Assembly: GCA_020847735.1 (NCBI GenBank)
Contig: JADLBL010000023.1
Location: 80,495 to 144,494, forward strand
Source of the DNA: Candidatus Eisenbacteria bacterium
GTDB taxonomy: Bacteria > Eisenbacteria > RBG-16-71-46
DNA: 64,000 nt
Reading direction: 5' to 3'
A program made the translations under genes and the position numbers. This document shows positions 42,237 to 50,919 of this stretch, in pieces. The notes under the pieces were generated by a model. That model was not told the origin of the DNA, ran no database searches, and saw only the letters and a list, made by a program, of their open reading frames with translations. Each line of letters starts with the position of its first letter. Position 1 is the stretch's first letter.

Positions 42237-42460
42237 GGTCCCTGCCTCTGGCCCGGAGGAGGAAGCATGCACGCCGGGTTCCGCCGGTGGCGCACGTAGC
42301 CGGTCAGCGTGAAGAGCCCGCCCGAGGCGACACCCCAGGCCGCCGCGAACTTCGCCGCGTCCGCCGCAACGTTTCCCCGCAGGAGCCGAACGACGAAGAG
42401 CAACGCGGCCGCGACGAATGTCGCGACGAGAAACCGCACGAGCCAGAATCGAGCACCCAT
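42233..42460 (-). CDS. Small two-helix membrane protein
   Basis: A 75-aa protein with membrane segments at about residues 6-26 (WLVRFLVATFVAAALLFVV) and 38-57 (FAAAWGVASGGLFTLTGYV), then a basic Pro-rich tail. No family is recognised. GGAAGCGGAG precedes ATG 42460. It overlaps the following hypothetical gene by four bases. Confidence 0.65.
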   Translation of the reverse strand: MGARFWLVRFLVATFVAAALLFVVRLLRGNVAADAAKFAAAWGVASGGLFTLTGYVRHRRNPACMLPPPGQRQGP

Positions 42461-42680
42461 GTTCGCTCCGCTTCCCGCCGCGCCGTCACGCAACCCGACC
42501 CCATCGCGCCGCCAGGTCGTGCCGGCCCGATCGAAGCCTCGAGTGTGCCGGAGAGTCCCTCCGGCGCCTGCCGGAGGAAATGTACAGGCTCGAGAGGGCG
42601 CTGCCCATGATTCCCGCAAGGACGAGTGGACCCGCTCGCCGAAGTGCCCGCGCACTTCCGGGCAGGGAACGTCCGGCGCG

Positions 42681-43529
42681 CTACGCGTCGGCCCGGGGGG
42701 CGGCGAACAGACGCTGGAGGCTCCCGTAATCCAGCGCGGCGTCGAGGCCCTCGAAGCTGCCCGTGCGCCGCAGTCGCTCCGCCGCCTCGCGGGCGCTCGC
42801 GAACGCGATCGTGGACAGCCGCGTGGCCGTGCTGACGCGCGCCACGCCCAGGCGCCCGAGCCCGGCCAGATCCGGCAGGCCGGCGCGGGCGCCGATGTTG
42901 ACCGGGCCCGGAATCGCCGCGCACAGCCGGGCGATCACCCCGGGATTCGCGAGGGCGATGGGGTAGATGCAGTCGGCGCCGGCGTCGAGATAGGCGCGTG
43001 CCCTTCGCAGGGTTTCCTCGACGCGCTCCTCCGTGGAGGATTCGCCGCCGACGATCCAGGCATCCACGCGCGCGTTGATCACGATCGGCACCCCCGCCTC
43101 GCGCGCGGCCTGCCGCGCCGCCGCGATCCGCCGGGCCGCGTCGTCCATCGCGCGCAGGCTCTGGTGACGAATCCCGTCCTCGAGATTGATGCCCGCGGCG
43201 CCGGCCTCGATCACCGCCCGGACGCTGGCGGCCACCGCCTCGGGGGAATCGCCGTAGCCCGCCTCGAAGTCCACGCTGAGCGGCAGCGAGGTGACGCGCG
43301 CCATGCGCCGGATCGCCGCCAGCACCTCGCCCAGCGGCGCCTGCTCGCCGTCGGGGTAGCCCAGCGACCAGGCCACGCCGCCGCTCGTGGTGGCGATGGC
43401 GTCGAAGCCGAGGCCGGCGAAGATCGCCGCGCTGCCCGCGTCCCAGGCGTTGGGCAGGAGCAGCACGCGGCCGCGGTCATGGAGCGAGCGAAAGCGTTCC
43501 GCACGTTGCGCCTGCGTGAGGGTGTCCAT
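42681..43529 (-). CDS. Isocitrate lyase/PEP mutase-family protein
   Basis: A 282-aa TIM-barrel enzyme of the PEP mutase/isocitrate lyase superfamily. Visible: LLLPNAWDAGSAAIFAGLGF, IATTSGGVAWSLGYPDG, the Mg-binding LPLSVDFEAGYGDSPE, GAAGINLEDGI, VINARVDAWIVGG and ADCIYPIAL. The conserved K-K-C/R-C-G-H loop of true isocitrate lyase is absent, as in the oxaloacetate-decarboxylase/carboxyvinyl-phosphonate-like branch. The substrate is probably a 2-oxo or phosphonate acid, not determined. GGAGG lies a few bases before the ATG. Confidence 0.9.
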   Translation of the reverse strand: MDTLTQAQRAERFRSLHDRGRVLLLPNAWDAGSAAIFAGLGFDAIATTSGGVAWSLGYPDGEQAPLGEVLAAIRRMARVTSLPLSVDFEAGYGDSPEAVAASVRAVIEAGAAGINLEDGIRHQSLRAMDDAARRIAAARQAAREAGVPIVINARVDAWIVGGESSTEERVEETLRRARAYLDAGADCIYPIALANPGVIARLCAAIPGPVNIGARAGLPDLAGLGRLGVARVSTATRLSTIAFASAREAAERLRRTGSFEGLDAALDYGSLQRLFAAPRADA

Positions 43530-43655
43530 CCTCCATCCTCCTGCCCTTCGGCACGATGATCCGGGGACCGCGACGTGCGGTGACGCGGGTGTGGGGCATG
43601 CGCCGCCACGGACCTGTCCTCCGGCGCTGCGCCGCCTTCGCGGGCGATGCCGGAC

Positions 43656-44201
43656 CTACCGCTTCCTTCTCCCGACGCCCGGCACCGCCGCGACCTGCTT
43701 CATCCACGCCGCGACCTGGCGCTCGTCGAGATCGTTCACGGACTCGAGCTCCACGCCCCGCGTGGCCCTGCCCATCGCCACCGGCGTCACCGGCGGCACC
43801 GGCTCGAGCGCGGCGCCGTTCACGAACATGAGTTTGACGTGGCCCGCGAAGCCGCCGCAACAGAAGCACCAGCCATCGCCGACGCCGTAGTACGACATGC
43901 CCCACTTCACCGAGCGCTGAAGGCCCGCGAGCGTCCGTGCCGCCAGCGCGTCCACTCGTTCCGCGATGCCGCGCTGGGGCTGGGGCAGGCTGGCGATGTA
44001 GGCGAAGACCGCCGCGTCGCCGACGGCCGCCTTCGCGGGGCTGGCCTTGCCGGTGAGCATGGAATCGGGCAGCGCCTTCGCGGTCCCGCCTCGCGGCTTC
44101 GCGCGCGCGGGCGCCCTCCGGGTCGCGGGCTTCACGGACCTGCCGGTCTTGCGCGCGGGCAACGGGGCCTCCAGTGTTCGAGGGGTGCCTCGACGTGACA
44201 C
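43656..44201 (-). CDS. DUF1801 domain protein (YdhG-like)
   Basis: A 181-aa protein. The first 45 residues are a basic Arg/Lys/Ala/Pro tail. The DUF1801 core starts about residue 60 with VFAYIASLPQPQRGIAERVD and has LQRSVKWGMSYYGVGDGW, CFCCGGFAGHVKLMFVNGA and the helix ERQVAAWMKQVAAVPG. Related proteins bind iron or small ligands; function is unknown. GTG 44201 is used, but no Shine-Dalgarno is visible; ATG 44060 would delete the tail. It follows the cupin gene by 46 bases in the same direction. Confidence 0.8.
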   Translation of the reverse strand: MSRRGTPRTLEAPLPARKTGRSVKPATRRAPARAKPRGGTAKALPDSMLTGKASPAKAAVGDAAVFAYIASLPQPQRGIAERVDALAARTLAGLQRSVKWGMSYYGVGDGWCFCCGGFAGHVKLMFVNGAALEPVPPVTPVAMGRATRGVELESVNDLDERQVAAWMKQVAAVPGVGRRKR

Positions 44202-44247
44202 ACGAGTGGAGCTTGATCGATCGTCGGCCGGCGGACGGCGCGCCCGC

Positions 44248-44598
44248 CTATGCGGTGCGACGGGGGGCGGCCGTGGCTGCGTTCCCCGTGTTCGGTGTTC
44301 CCGCGAGCTCGATGAGGAGCAGATGGGCCTCCTCCTCCGCGAAAGGGCAGTGCTCGACGCCCCTGGGCACGACGAATACCTCGCCGGCCGCGAGCGCCAC
44401 GTCGCCCTCGCGCATGCGGAGGGTGATGCGGCCCTTGAGCACGAGAAAGAAGTCGTCCGTGGCTTCGTGGCTGTGCCATACGAACTCGCCCTTGACCTTC
44501 ACGACCAGCAGGTCGTGCCCGTTGAACCGGCCCACGACGCGTGGCTGCCAGTGATCGGAGAACGTCTCGAGCTTCTGCGCCAGGTTGATCGCGGACAT
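44248..44598 (-). CDS. Cupin domain protein
   Basis: A 116-aa single-domain cupin. Motif 1 reads GEFVWHSHEATDDFFLVLKG (metal ligands His42, His44) and motif 2 is GEVFVVPRGVEHCPFA (final His). Such small cupins bind a divalent metal and act as isomerases, dioxygenases or sugar/regulator-binding proteins; which is not decidable here. GAGAAGG precedes ATG 44598. It is the first of a short minus-strand run with the DUF1801 gene. Confidence 0.88.
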   Translation of the reverse strand: MSAINLAQKLETFSDHWQPRVVGRFNGHDLLVVKVKGEFVWHSHEATDDFFLVLKGRITLRMREGDVALAAGEVFVVPRGVEHCPFAEEEAHLLLIELAGTPNTGNAATAAPRRTA

Positions 44599-44656
44599 GC
44601 CTTCTCGCTTTGGCGGAGGGACTTTCGGTTGGAGGAGCCTGCCGGGTGTGCAGGAA

Positions 44657-45136
44657 CTACTTCCCGGGAGTCTCCGCGACGTTGTTGGCGTGCCTGAACG
44701 CCAGAAGCCACCGGTCGCCCTGTCGCATCCATGCGTTCGTATACCGCCTGCGAAGCACCTTGCCTTCGTTGGGCGCCCCGGGCGCCGGAACCACGGTCTC
44801 ATCTCCCATCACGACGACCAGATCCTTGTAGAACAGGAACTTCTCGGGCCTGCGCTCGAAGCGCGTGTAGCGAATCGTGCCTCCGCGAATCAGCTTCAGC
44901 AGCTCGGCCTTCTCCTGAACGATGCGGTTGGTCGGATGATTGACGGTGTGATCGTCCGGCAGCAGCTCCTGCAATGTGATCGAGTCGCCCTTGAAGATCG
45001 CCTGTGCGTGAGCCAGGTCCAGCTTGCGGATCTGCTCCTTCAGTTCGGGATTGTCGGGAAGCTGAAGCTGTCCCGCGAACGACGCGGAGCCGGCCACGCT
45101 CAGCAGGACGGCAAGACCAAAACGGATCCACCTCAT
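44657..45136 (-). CDS. Exported NTF2-like (DUF4440) protein
   Basis: A 159-aa protein with signal peptide MRWIRFGLAVLLSVAGSASFA after a strong GGGAGGAG. The NTF2-like cone fold shows as IRKLDLAHAQAIFKGDSITL, LLPDDHTVNHPTNRIVQEKAELL, IRYTRFERRPEKFLFYKD and RYTNAWMRQGDRWLLAFRHAN. These match DUF4440/SnoaL-type proteins, often of unknown role. Base composition is visibly less GC-rich than its neighbours, hinting at acquisition from another source. Confidence 0.85.
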   Translation of the reverse strand: MRWIRFGLAVLLSVAGSASFAGQLQLPDNPELKEQIRKLDLAHAQAIFKGDSITLQELLPDDHTVNHPTNRIVQEKAELLKLIRGGTIRYTRFERRPEKFLFYKDLVVVMGDETVVPAPGAPNEGKVLRRRYTNAWMRQGDRWLLAFRHANNVAETPGK

Positions 45137-45244
45137 GTGACACTCCTCCCGCCGTGCGCCACGGCCTGGGTTGCTCCGCGAAATGAAGACTGCCTGAATG
45201 TGACGCCGGGCAACGCGAATCGCCCGCGCCCCGTGCCCCCGCGG

Positions 45245-46651
45245 TCACCCCAGCGTCGCGTGCGCGAGATGATGCTTCGTGACCTTCTGGTACGCGTCGC
45301 CGAGGTCGAGCAGCAGCGCTTCGGAGAAAGGCGCGCCGAGGAGCTGGAACGAAACGGGCAGGCCGCCGCGTCCGGCGCCCGAGGGCAGCGCGAGCGCGGG
45401 CAGGCCGCAGGCGACGCCGATCGCGCCGGCCGGGTCGCCGTAGGGGAGCGCGGCGTTCAGGTCCATGGTCACGGGCGGCGCGACGGACTTGAAGTTGGGC
45501 GTCACGACGACGTCGTACTTCGTGAAAAACTCGCCCACCCTGCCCTGCAGCTCGAAGCGCATGCGTTGCGCCTTCATCGCGTCGGCGCCGGTGATGGCGG
45601 CGCCGATCTCGCGCTGCTTCCAGGCCATGTCGTCCACGAGCTGCCGGACGCGGCCGTCGTTCAGGAACGGCTCGAACGCGGCGAGGGCCTCGACGGTGAT
45701 GAGCAGGCCCGCCACTTCGCTCGCCGGGTACTCGGGCAGCGGCGCCTCTTCGGTCTGCAGTCCCAGCGCGCGCAGCGCGGCGGCCGCGGCGTCGAACGCC
45801 TGCTTCGCCTCGGGCTCACCGGTCTTCGACCAGTCGAGCGAGACGAGCGCGGCGCGCAGCTTGCCGGGCGCGGGCGAGGCGCCGGCCGCGAGCGCGAGCG
45901 TCTCGCCGCTCGACGCCGGGTCCCGCGGGTCGGGGCCCTGCAGGGCGTCGAGCACGATGCGGCAGTCGGCGGCCGAGCGCGCCATGGGTCCGATCTTGTC
46001 GAACGAGTAGGCGCCGACCATGCTGCCGGCGCGCGAGACGAGTCCGTAGGTGGGGCGCAGCCCGGTGAGCCCGCAGAAGGCCGAGGGGCACAGGATCGAG
46101 CCCCAGGTCTCGGTGCCGAGCGCGAACGCGCACAGCCCCGCGGCGACGGCGGCGCCCGAGCCCGACGACGAGCCGCCGGTCCAGCGTTCGGGGTTCCACG
46201 GATTGCGGCCGGGGCCGGCGACCGAGGCGTTCGCGAAGCGGTAGCCGAGGCAGCCGGCGAACTCGACGCAGTGGGTCTTGCCGAGCATCACCGCGCCGGC
46301 TTCGTGCAGCTTGCGCACCACGGTCGCGTCCTCGTCGAACACCTGGCCGGCGAGAAACTTCGTGCCCCAGCCGGTCGGGATGCCGCGGGTGGCGAGCAGG
46401 TCCTTGGCTCCCCACGGCATGCCGTGCAGCGGTCCGCGCCAGCGGCCGGCGGCGATCTCGGTTTCGGCGGCGCGCGCCTGTTGCCGCGCGAGGTCCGCGG
46501 TCACGGTGACGAACGCGTTGAAGCGGTCGCTGTACCGGGCGATGCGCGCGAGGTAGCCCTCGGTCAGCTCGACGGGCGAGAGCGCACGCGAGCGGATGCG
46601 CGAAGCCAGCTCGGTGACGGGCGCGAAGAAGACGTCCTCGGAGAGCGCCAT
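45245..46651 (-). CDS. Amidase signature-family enzyme
   Basis: A 468-aa hydrolase of the amidase signature family, cleaving C-N amide bonds. The Ser-cisSer-Lys triad is visible: Lys83 in MPWGAKDLLATRG, the serine loop ERWTGGSSSGSGAAVAAG, and the nucleophile Ser185 in GTETWGSILCPS, where the usual G-G-S is W-G-S. LRPTYGLVSRAG and FDKIGPMARSAADC are conserved. It is not GatA in a gatCAB setting. No signal peptide. It is downstream of a Tat micro-protein and a thioesterase, in one transcript by spacing. Confidence 0.92.
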   Translation of the reverse strand: MALSEDVFFAPVTELASRIRSRALSPVELTEGYLARIARYSDRFNAFVTVTADLARQQARAAETEIAAGRWRGPLHGMPWGAKDLLATRGIPTGWGTKFLAGQVFDEDATVVRKLHEAGAVMLGKTHCVEFAGCLGYRFANASVAGPGRNPWNPERWTGGSSSGSGAAVAAGLCAFALGTETWGSILCPSAFCGLTGLRPTYGLVSRAGSMVGAYSFDKIGPMARSAADCRIVLDALQGPDPRDPASSGETLALAAGASPAPGKLRAALVSLDWSKTGEPEAKQAFDAAAAALRALGLQTEEAPLPEYPASEVAGLLITVEALAAFEPFLNDGRVRQLVDDMAWKQREIGAAITGADAMKAQRMRFELQGRVGEFFTKYDVVVTPNFKSVAPPVTMDLNAALPYGDPAGAIGVACGLPALALPSGAGRGGLPVSFQLLGAPFSEALLLDLGDAYQKVTKHHLAHATLG

Positions 46652-46652
46652 G

Positions 46653-46961
46653 TCAGCGCTCCCGCTTCGCGCCGCGGCGCGCGCGGAAGACCGACGCCAT
46701 CTCGGTGCCGGGCGGCATGGCGTGACCGCGGATCACCTTCAGGGTGTCGAGCGTCGCGGACTTCTGGCGCTCGTACTCCCTGCGCTGCGCGGGGGTCATC
46801 GCGGCGGCGGCCTGCGCGCCGGCCGCGGCTCGCGCACGCGCGGGCGCGGCGGCGGCAGCGGCGGCGACGGGCCGGGCGAGCAGCGCGGCCGAGCCGGCGG
46901 CCATCACCGCGACGAAGCGGCGGCGCGAAACGGACGTGGGAGGCTTCGGGCGATCGTTCAT
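46653..46961 (-). CDS. Tat-signal micro-protein linked to the amidase
   Basis: A 102-aa protein whose first 45 residues are a twin-arginine leader (SRRRFVAVMAAGSAALLARP). The rest is an Ala-rich linker and a charged tail (MTPAQRREYERQKSATLDTL). No domain is recognised; it could be an exported helper or the remnant of a Tat protein. It overlaps the thioesterase stop (ATGA) and ends just before the amidase start. Its conservation next to amidases would need checking. Confidence 0.65.
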   Translation of the reverse strand: MNDRPKPPTSVSRRRFVAVMAAGSAALLARPVAAAAAAAPARARAAAGAQAAAAMTPAQRREYERQKSATLDTLKVIRGHAMPPGTEMASVFRARRGAKRER

Positions 46962-47398
46962 GACTTCACCTCGCGCGTGAGCGGGCGGCCTTCGAACGCT
47001 TCGAGCCGCGCGCGCATCTCCGGCGGGCAGGAAAGGCTCCGCTTGGTCGCGTAGTCGTAGAACACCTGCACGCTGCTCGCGGTCACGACGACGCGCTTCG
47101 TCGTCGCCTCGCGGATCTCGTATTCGAACCCGAACGACTTGTCGCCGATGAACGAGCAGCGGATGCACAGCTCGAGCAGCTCGTGCACGAGCGCCTCGGA
47201 GCGAAAGTCCATCTCGACGCGCGCGAAGATGAACGGCACGACCCGGTAGTCGGGGTCGCCCTTGAACGCGCGCCAGTACTCCTGCCGCGCCACCTCGATG
47301 TAGGTCACGTAGACCGCGTTGTTGATGTGGCCCATCGCGTCGGTGTCGCGAAAGCGCGGCCGCAGCGGCGCGGTCACGGTCCAGTTCGTTCCGCTCAA
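46958..47398 (-). CDS. Hotdog-fold acyl-CoA thioesterase
   Basis: A 146-aa protein of the 4-hydroxybenzoyl-CoA thioesterase/YbgC type. Visible: LRPRFRDTDAMGHINNAVYV with the catalytic Asp, YIEVARQEYWRAF, and IFARVEMDFRSEALVHELLE. It hydrolyses acyl-CoA thioesters in the cytoplasm. Start is TTG 47398 with a textbook GGAGGAAG ribosome-binding site; the first residues (MSGTNWTVTAPLRPRF) fit the family. It is coupled to the Tat micro-protein. Confidence 0.88.
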   Translation of the reverse strand: MSGTNWTVTAPLRPRFRDTDAMGHINNAVYVTYIEVARQEYWRAFKGDPDYRVVPFIFARVEMDFRSEALVHELLELCIRCSFIGDKSFGFEYEIREATTKRVVVTASSVQVFYDYATKRSLSCPPEMRARLEAFEGRPLTREVKS

Positions 47399-47443
47399 GC
47401 TTCCTCCGGTCGGCGTCCGCCTCGCGCGGCGGCGCGGCGCGAT

Positions 47444-48718
47444 TCAGAACGCATTCAGCGAGTACAGGTAGGCGGGGCGCGCGCGGAACCACGGCTCCAT
47501 GATCTCGGCGGCGCCGCGCACGTCGTCCACCAGGCCGGCCTCGGCCGCGCGCACGGGCGCGAGCGTGCCGGCGACGATCGACGCGAGCGCGCCGACCGGC
47601 GCCGACAGGCGCGGCAGCGCGCGCCCGCGGCCGTGCGCGCGCTCGGGCCGCACCTGCAGCCGGCCGTCGCGCGCGCTCACGCGCCAGGCGCGGGCGTTGT
47701 GCGGCAGCAGCGGGTCGTCCACCTCGAGCGTCACCTCGCCGCGCGCGTGCGGCGCGATCGGCAGCACTTCGAGCGCGCCCTTGACGTCCACCAGCCGCAG
47801 CATCGCGCCGTAGCCGAGGTGCCCGGTCGAGCGGATGACGCCGAGCTTGAACTCGCCGTTCACGTTGCTCGCGTCGCTCAGGACCGCGGGCCAGAGCTCG
47901 TCGCCGGGCATCGAGGCGACGATCTCGACGGCCTGGTCGCGCAGCGCGTGCAGGTGCCCCCACAGGCCGCGATGCGCGGCGGGCGTCGAGGCGACGAACT
48001 CGTTGACGGTCACGACCAGCTTCCACGGCCCGTCGGCGGCGTCCACCTGGTACTGCAGGTAGCCCTCGATCGCGCCGCGGCGGCGGCCCTCGTACACGAC
48101 CCACTCGCCGTCGTAGGTCCACAGGCGCTTCTCCCACCACTCGGGGCGGCGCGCGAGCGCGAAATGACCGGCCGTCTGCGCGCGGTGCTCGAACAGCGCC
48201 TGCACGGCGGGACGGTCGGGAATGCGCAGCTTGCGCACGCGGCGCGATTCCTCGGACGCCGGCAGGGCCGCGGGCGGCAGCGACAGCAGGTTCGTGCGCT
48301 CGATGAGCGACCAGCCGAAGCGCGCGTAGAAGTCCGAGCGGAACGCGTACAGCAGCGACATCGTGTCGCCGCGCTGGCGCAGGTCGCGCAGCGTCGCGCG
48401 CACGAGCGCTTCGGCGACTCCGCGGCGGCGGTGCTCGGGCGAGACGGCCACCGAACCGATGCCGGCGACCGGCAGCCGCACGCCGCGCACCCACGCGAGC
48501 AGCGGGTACAGCACGAGCAGCGCGACCGTCTCGCCGTCCAGCTCGCCGACGCGCACGTCGCGGATCGAGAAGCGCGGATGATCGGTGAAGAACTCGCGGC
48601 GCGCTTCGAGGCTCGAGACGCGGTAGGCGCGCAGCGCCAGCTCGGCGAGCGCGTCCACGTCGGTGCGCCGCGCCGGCCGGTAGCGCAGCGCGGGCGGGCG
48701 CGGGGTGCTGCGGCTCAT
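47444..48718 (-). CDS. Eis-like GNAT N-acetyltransferase
   Basis: A 424-aa acetyltransferase with the Eis architecture: an N-terminal GNAT domain (LRYRPARRTDVDALAELALR, the acetyl-CoA loop VAVSPEHRRRGVAEALVRAT, then SDFYARFGWSL), a second helical/GNAT-like domain (WKLVVTVNEFVASTPAAHRG) and a C-terminal SCP2-like domain. The end YLYSLNAF resembles the Eis terminus whose carboxylate takes part in catalysis. Eis-type enzymes acetylate aminoglycosides or protein lysines; the substrate here is not known. It overlaps the lipoprotein gene (ATGA). Confidence 0.88.
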   Translation of the reverse strand: MSRSTPRPPALRYRPARRTDVDALAELALRAYRVSSLEARREFFTDHPRFSIRDVRVGELDGETVALLVLYPLLAWVRGVRLPVAGIGSVAVSPEHRRRGVAEALVRATLRDLRQRGDTMSLLYAFRSDFYARFGWSLIERTNLLSLPPAALPASEESRRVRKLRIPDRPAVQALFEHRAQTAGHFALARRPEWWEKRLWTYDGEWVVYEGRRRGAIEGYLQYQVDAADGPWKLVVTVNEFVASTPAAHRGLWGHLHALRDQAVEIVASMPGDELWPAVLSDASNVNGEFKLGVIRSTGHLGYGAMLRLVDVKGALEVLPIAPHARGEVTLEVDDPLLPHNARAWRVSARDGRLQVRPERAHGRGRALPRLSAPVGALASIVAGTLAPVRAAEAGLVDDVRGAAEIMEPWFRARPAYLYSLNAF

Positions 48719-49227
48719 CGTTCGAGCTCCTCTTCGAGGCGGAAGGCGGCTTCCCCCTGTTTCGTGCGCGTGATGCCGGGGCCGCGCAGCGTTCGGCCGT
48801 CGTCGGTCGCCCGCAGCACGGCGGCGGTCTGCCACTCGGGCGTGAAGTAGGCGAGCAGTTCGAAGCGGTAGGTGCCGGGCGGAAGCGGGCCCATGTCGCC
48901 GGCGATCGGCACGGTCTCGAAGCGGCCGTCGCTGACGAGTGCCTGCGTCATGGCGACCGAGCTGCCGCCGCCCCGCGGGCGCACGGCGACCTGCAGGCGC
49001 GTTCCCTCGGGCAGGTTCACGCGCCCGTACACGCGCAGCGCGCCGCCATCCATGCGCACGACCTGCAGGGAATCCACAACGGGCAGCCCGTGCGAGAGGC
49101 CGGCGGTGTCGGGCAGCGTCTCGAAGGTGACCGGCTGCGACTGCTTCGGTCCGCCCCCGCAGCCCGCGACGAGCGCCGCGAGCAACACGCCGGGCAGCAG
49201 CCATCGCCTGGGACGGGCACGTCGCAT
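48715..49227 (-). CDS. Small lipoprotein
   Basis: A 170-aa protein with an N-terminal lipobox, L-V-A-G-C (VLLAALVAGCGGG), and a single immunoglobulin-like strand domain (LRVYGRVNLPEGTRLQVAVR, PPGTYRFELLAYFTPEW). No family name is assigned. ATG 49227 is favoured over an upstream GTG because TAACGT lies 7 bases before it. It heads the transcript containing the Eis-like gene. Confidence 0.75.
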   Translation of the reverse strand: MRRARPRRWLLPGVLLAALVAGCGGGPKQSQPVTFETLPDTAGLSHGLPVVDSLQVVRMDGGALRVYGRVNLPEGTRLQVAVRPRGGGSSVAMTQALVSDGRFETVPIAGDMGPLPPGTYRFELLAYFTPEWQTAAVLRATDDGRTLRGPGITRTKQGEAAFRLEEELER

Positions 49228-49234
49228 GACACGC

Positions 49235-49240
49235 ACGTTA
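49235..49240 (-). promoter_or_regulatory. -10 hexamer, leaderless start
   Basis: TAACGT (49240-49235, minus strand) ends 7 bases before ATG 49227. No Shine-Dalgarno is present. Confidence 0.45.
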
Positions 49241-49388
49241 GCGAACGGTCGCGCGGCCGTGAAGCGCTATTCGCGCCGGGGCGTCCGCGGCGGCGGGACG
49301 GTCGCGCGCCGCTCGCCGGGTTCTGCCCCGGCGAGGGCGGCGTCGCCGCCCATGGGTCGCGCCTCGCGCGCCGGTGCGGGCGGCTTCG

Positions 49389-49943
49389 CTACCCGCCGGT
49401 CGCGCGCCGCGCGCGTTCGGCCTGGCCCAGGTGCCGCTCGGCGTGCGCGATCAGGATCTCGAACGCGTCGCCGAGGTTGAGCGGCAGCGGCGCGAGCGGC
49501 GACCACAGGCGCTCGCGCAGGTCCGCGCCGTCGGCGACGTGCATCAGGCCCTCGAGCTTCGTGAGCGAATCGAGAAACGCTTCGATCACGCCCGCGCGGA
49601 CGGTCAGCGGCCGCATCCTCGGCGTCGTCGGCAGCCGCCGGGGGTTGGACTCCGAGATCGCCCCGAGCAGCAGGCCGCCGAACAGCGAGCGGCGGTGCGC
49701 CCGCGGCGGGCGTCCGCGCCGGCGGGCCGCCGCGATCGAGGCGGAGATGGCTCCGAAGTACGCGTCGCTGCCCCGGCAGAGGTGCTCGAGCACCTGCGCG
49801 ATGCTCCAGCCGCCGTGGGGCGGAGCCGCCTCGAGCCTCGCGGCGGAAAGGCCCGCGACCACGTTCATCGTGCGCGCGGGAAGTGCGCCCAGGCGCGCGG
49901 CGAGGCCGGCCAGAAGCGCATCGCGAAAGCCATCCGGTGTCAT
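49389..49943 (-). CDS. DinB-like four-helix protein
   Basis: A 184-aa DinB/YfiT-like protein. The three metal-binding histidine positions appear in GGWSIAQVLEHLCRGSDAYF and LIAHAERHLGQAER. The helical pattern (ARLGALPARTMNVVAGLSAA at the start) fits the four-helix bundle. DinB-like proteins transfer small thiols or are damage-responsive; the activity is unassigned. It is monocistronic, with a TAGATT -10 about 70 bases upstream. Confidence 0.8.
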   Translation of the reverse strand: MTPDGFRDALLAGLAARLGALPARTMNVVAGLSAARLEAAPPHGGWSIAQVLEHLCRGSDAYFGAISASIAAARRRGRPPRAHRRSLFGGLLLGAISESNPRRLPTTPRMRPLTVRAGVIEAFLDSLTKLEGLMHVADGADLRERLWSPLAPLPLNLGDAFEILIAHAERHLGQAERARRATGG

Positions 49944-50012
49944 GGGGCGTCTTCCTGGGGTTTCGCCGCCGAAGCGTGACCGGCCGGAGGACGGTCGCGG
50001 ACACGCCGCGGG

Positions 50013-50018
50013 AATCTA
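50013..50018 (-). promoter_or_regulatory. -10-like hexamer upstream of the DinB-like gene
   Basis: TAGATT (50018-50013, minus strand), about 70 bases before ATG 49943. Next to it is a 12-base palindrome of C then G (50023-50034). Confidence 0.3.
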
Positions 50019-50047
50019 CCAGCCCCCGCGGGGGAAAATCGTCCGCA

Positions 50048-50077
50048 TTGCGGGCGGGCGAGCGCCTTTGCTAGCTT
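50048..50077 (+). promoter_or_regulatory. Promoter of the barrel gene at 50193
   Basis: TTGCGG (50048-50053) and TAGCTT (50072-50077) are 18 bases apart, about 115 bases upstream of GTG 50193. The same -35 form is seen at 55673. Confidence 0.5.
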
Positions 50078-50192
50078 CCCCGCTCCGACTGCACACCGAC
50101 CGCCCCGCCAGCTTCGTGCGCACGCGCACCGGCCGCCCTTCGCGGGGCAAACCCGACCGGGTTCATCGGTTCACCTCTTGAGGAGCACCCTG

Positions 50193-50888
50193 GTGTTCAA
50201 CCGACCTGGAATCAAGCGACTCGCCGCGGTCGCCGCCGCGCTCGCCCTTGCCGGAGCGCTGACCACGACGACCGCCGAGGCCGCCGACGCGCCGGCGCCC
50301 GTCGCGGCGAAGCCCGAGGCGAAGGCCGCCGCCAAGCCCGCGAAGGTCGAGAAGTCCTACGCGGAGCGCCGGGCCGCCGACGGTCCGTGGGCGCAGGGCG
50401 CGGACTGGATCCAGTTCGGCGCCGGCTACGCGCGCGCGGGCGGCAAGAACGCCGGCGACGGGCTCGGCGGCTACGGTGTCGCCTACCAGCACATGCTCAG
50501 CAACAAGTGGTCGTTCGGAGCCTCGATCCGTCACGAGGTCCTCGGCCACCTCGGATCCAGCTACGAGATCTCGGTGCCCTTCACGGCCGAGTTCGTCCGG
50601 CACTTCAAGTGGAAGACCGTGATGCGGCCCTACGCGGGCTTCGGCGGCGGCTACTACTTCCACAAGTACTACCGGACCGCCGGCGACGACACCGGCGCGC
50701 CGGGTGGCGGCTGGCACCTGTGCATCGGCACGAACCTGCCGCTCGACGACCGGCACGTCCTGGGCGTGGATGCGCGCGCCGGCTTCGTGCAGGGCCGCGG
50801 CGAGGGGGTCGTGAACCCGGTCTTCGGTCCCGAGCCCGACTCGATCACGGAGTGGAGCGTCAAGCTCAACTGGGCGATCGTGCAGTAG
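50193..50888 (+). CDS. Exported outer-membrane beta-barrel protein
   Basis: A 231-aa protein. GTG 50193 is favoured over TTG 50178 because AGGAG (50181-50185) lies 7 bases upstream. A signal peptide (LAAVAAALALAGALTTTTAEA) is followed by an Ala/Lys/Pro linker (PVAAKPEAKAAAKPAKVEKS) resembling a periplasmic spacer. About eight to ten alternating strands follow from WIQFGAGYARAGG through PYAGFGGGYYFHKYYR to SITEWSVKLNWAIVQ. No enzyme signature. A hairpin terminator follows 31 bases after the stop. Confidence 0.78.
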   Translation: MFNRPGIKRLAAVAAALALAGALTTTTAEAADAPAPVAAKPEAKAAAKPAKVEKSYAERRAADGPWAQGADWIQFGAGYARAGGKNAGDGLGGYGVAYQHMLSNKWSFGASIRHEVLGHLGSSYEISVPFTAEFVRHFKWKTVMRPYAGFGGGYYFHKYYRTAGDDTGAPGGGWHLCIGTNLPLDDRHVLGVDARAGFVQGRGEGVVNPVFGPEPDSITEWSVKLNWAIVQ

Positions 50889-50919
50889 TCGCGATTCCGC
50901 AGGCGTCCGCACTCACCCT

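Noticed and set aside
50023..50034. Palindrome CCCCCGCGGGGG followed by AAAA as a terminator
   Set aside because: It lies in a divergent promoter region, not after a gene, and the stem has no loop.
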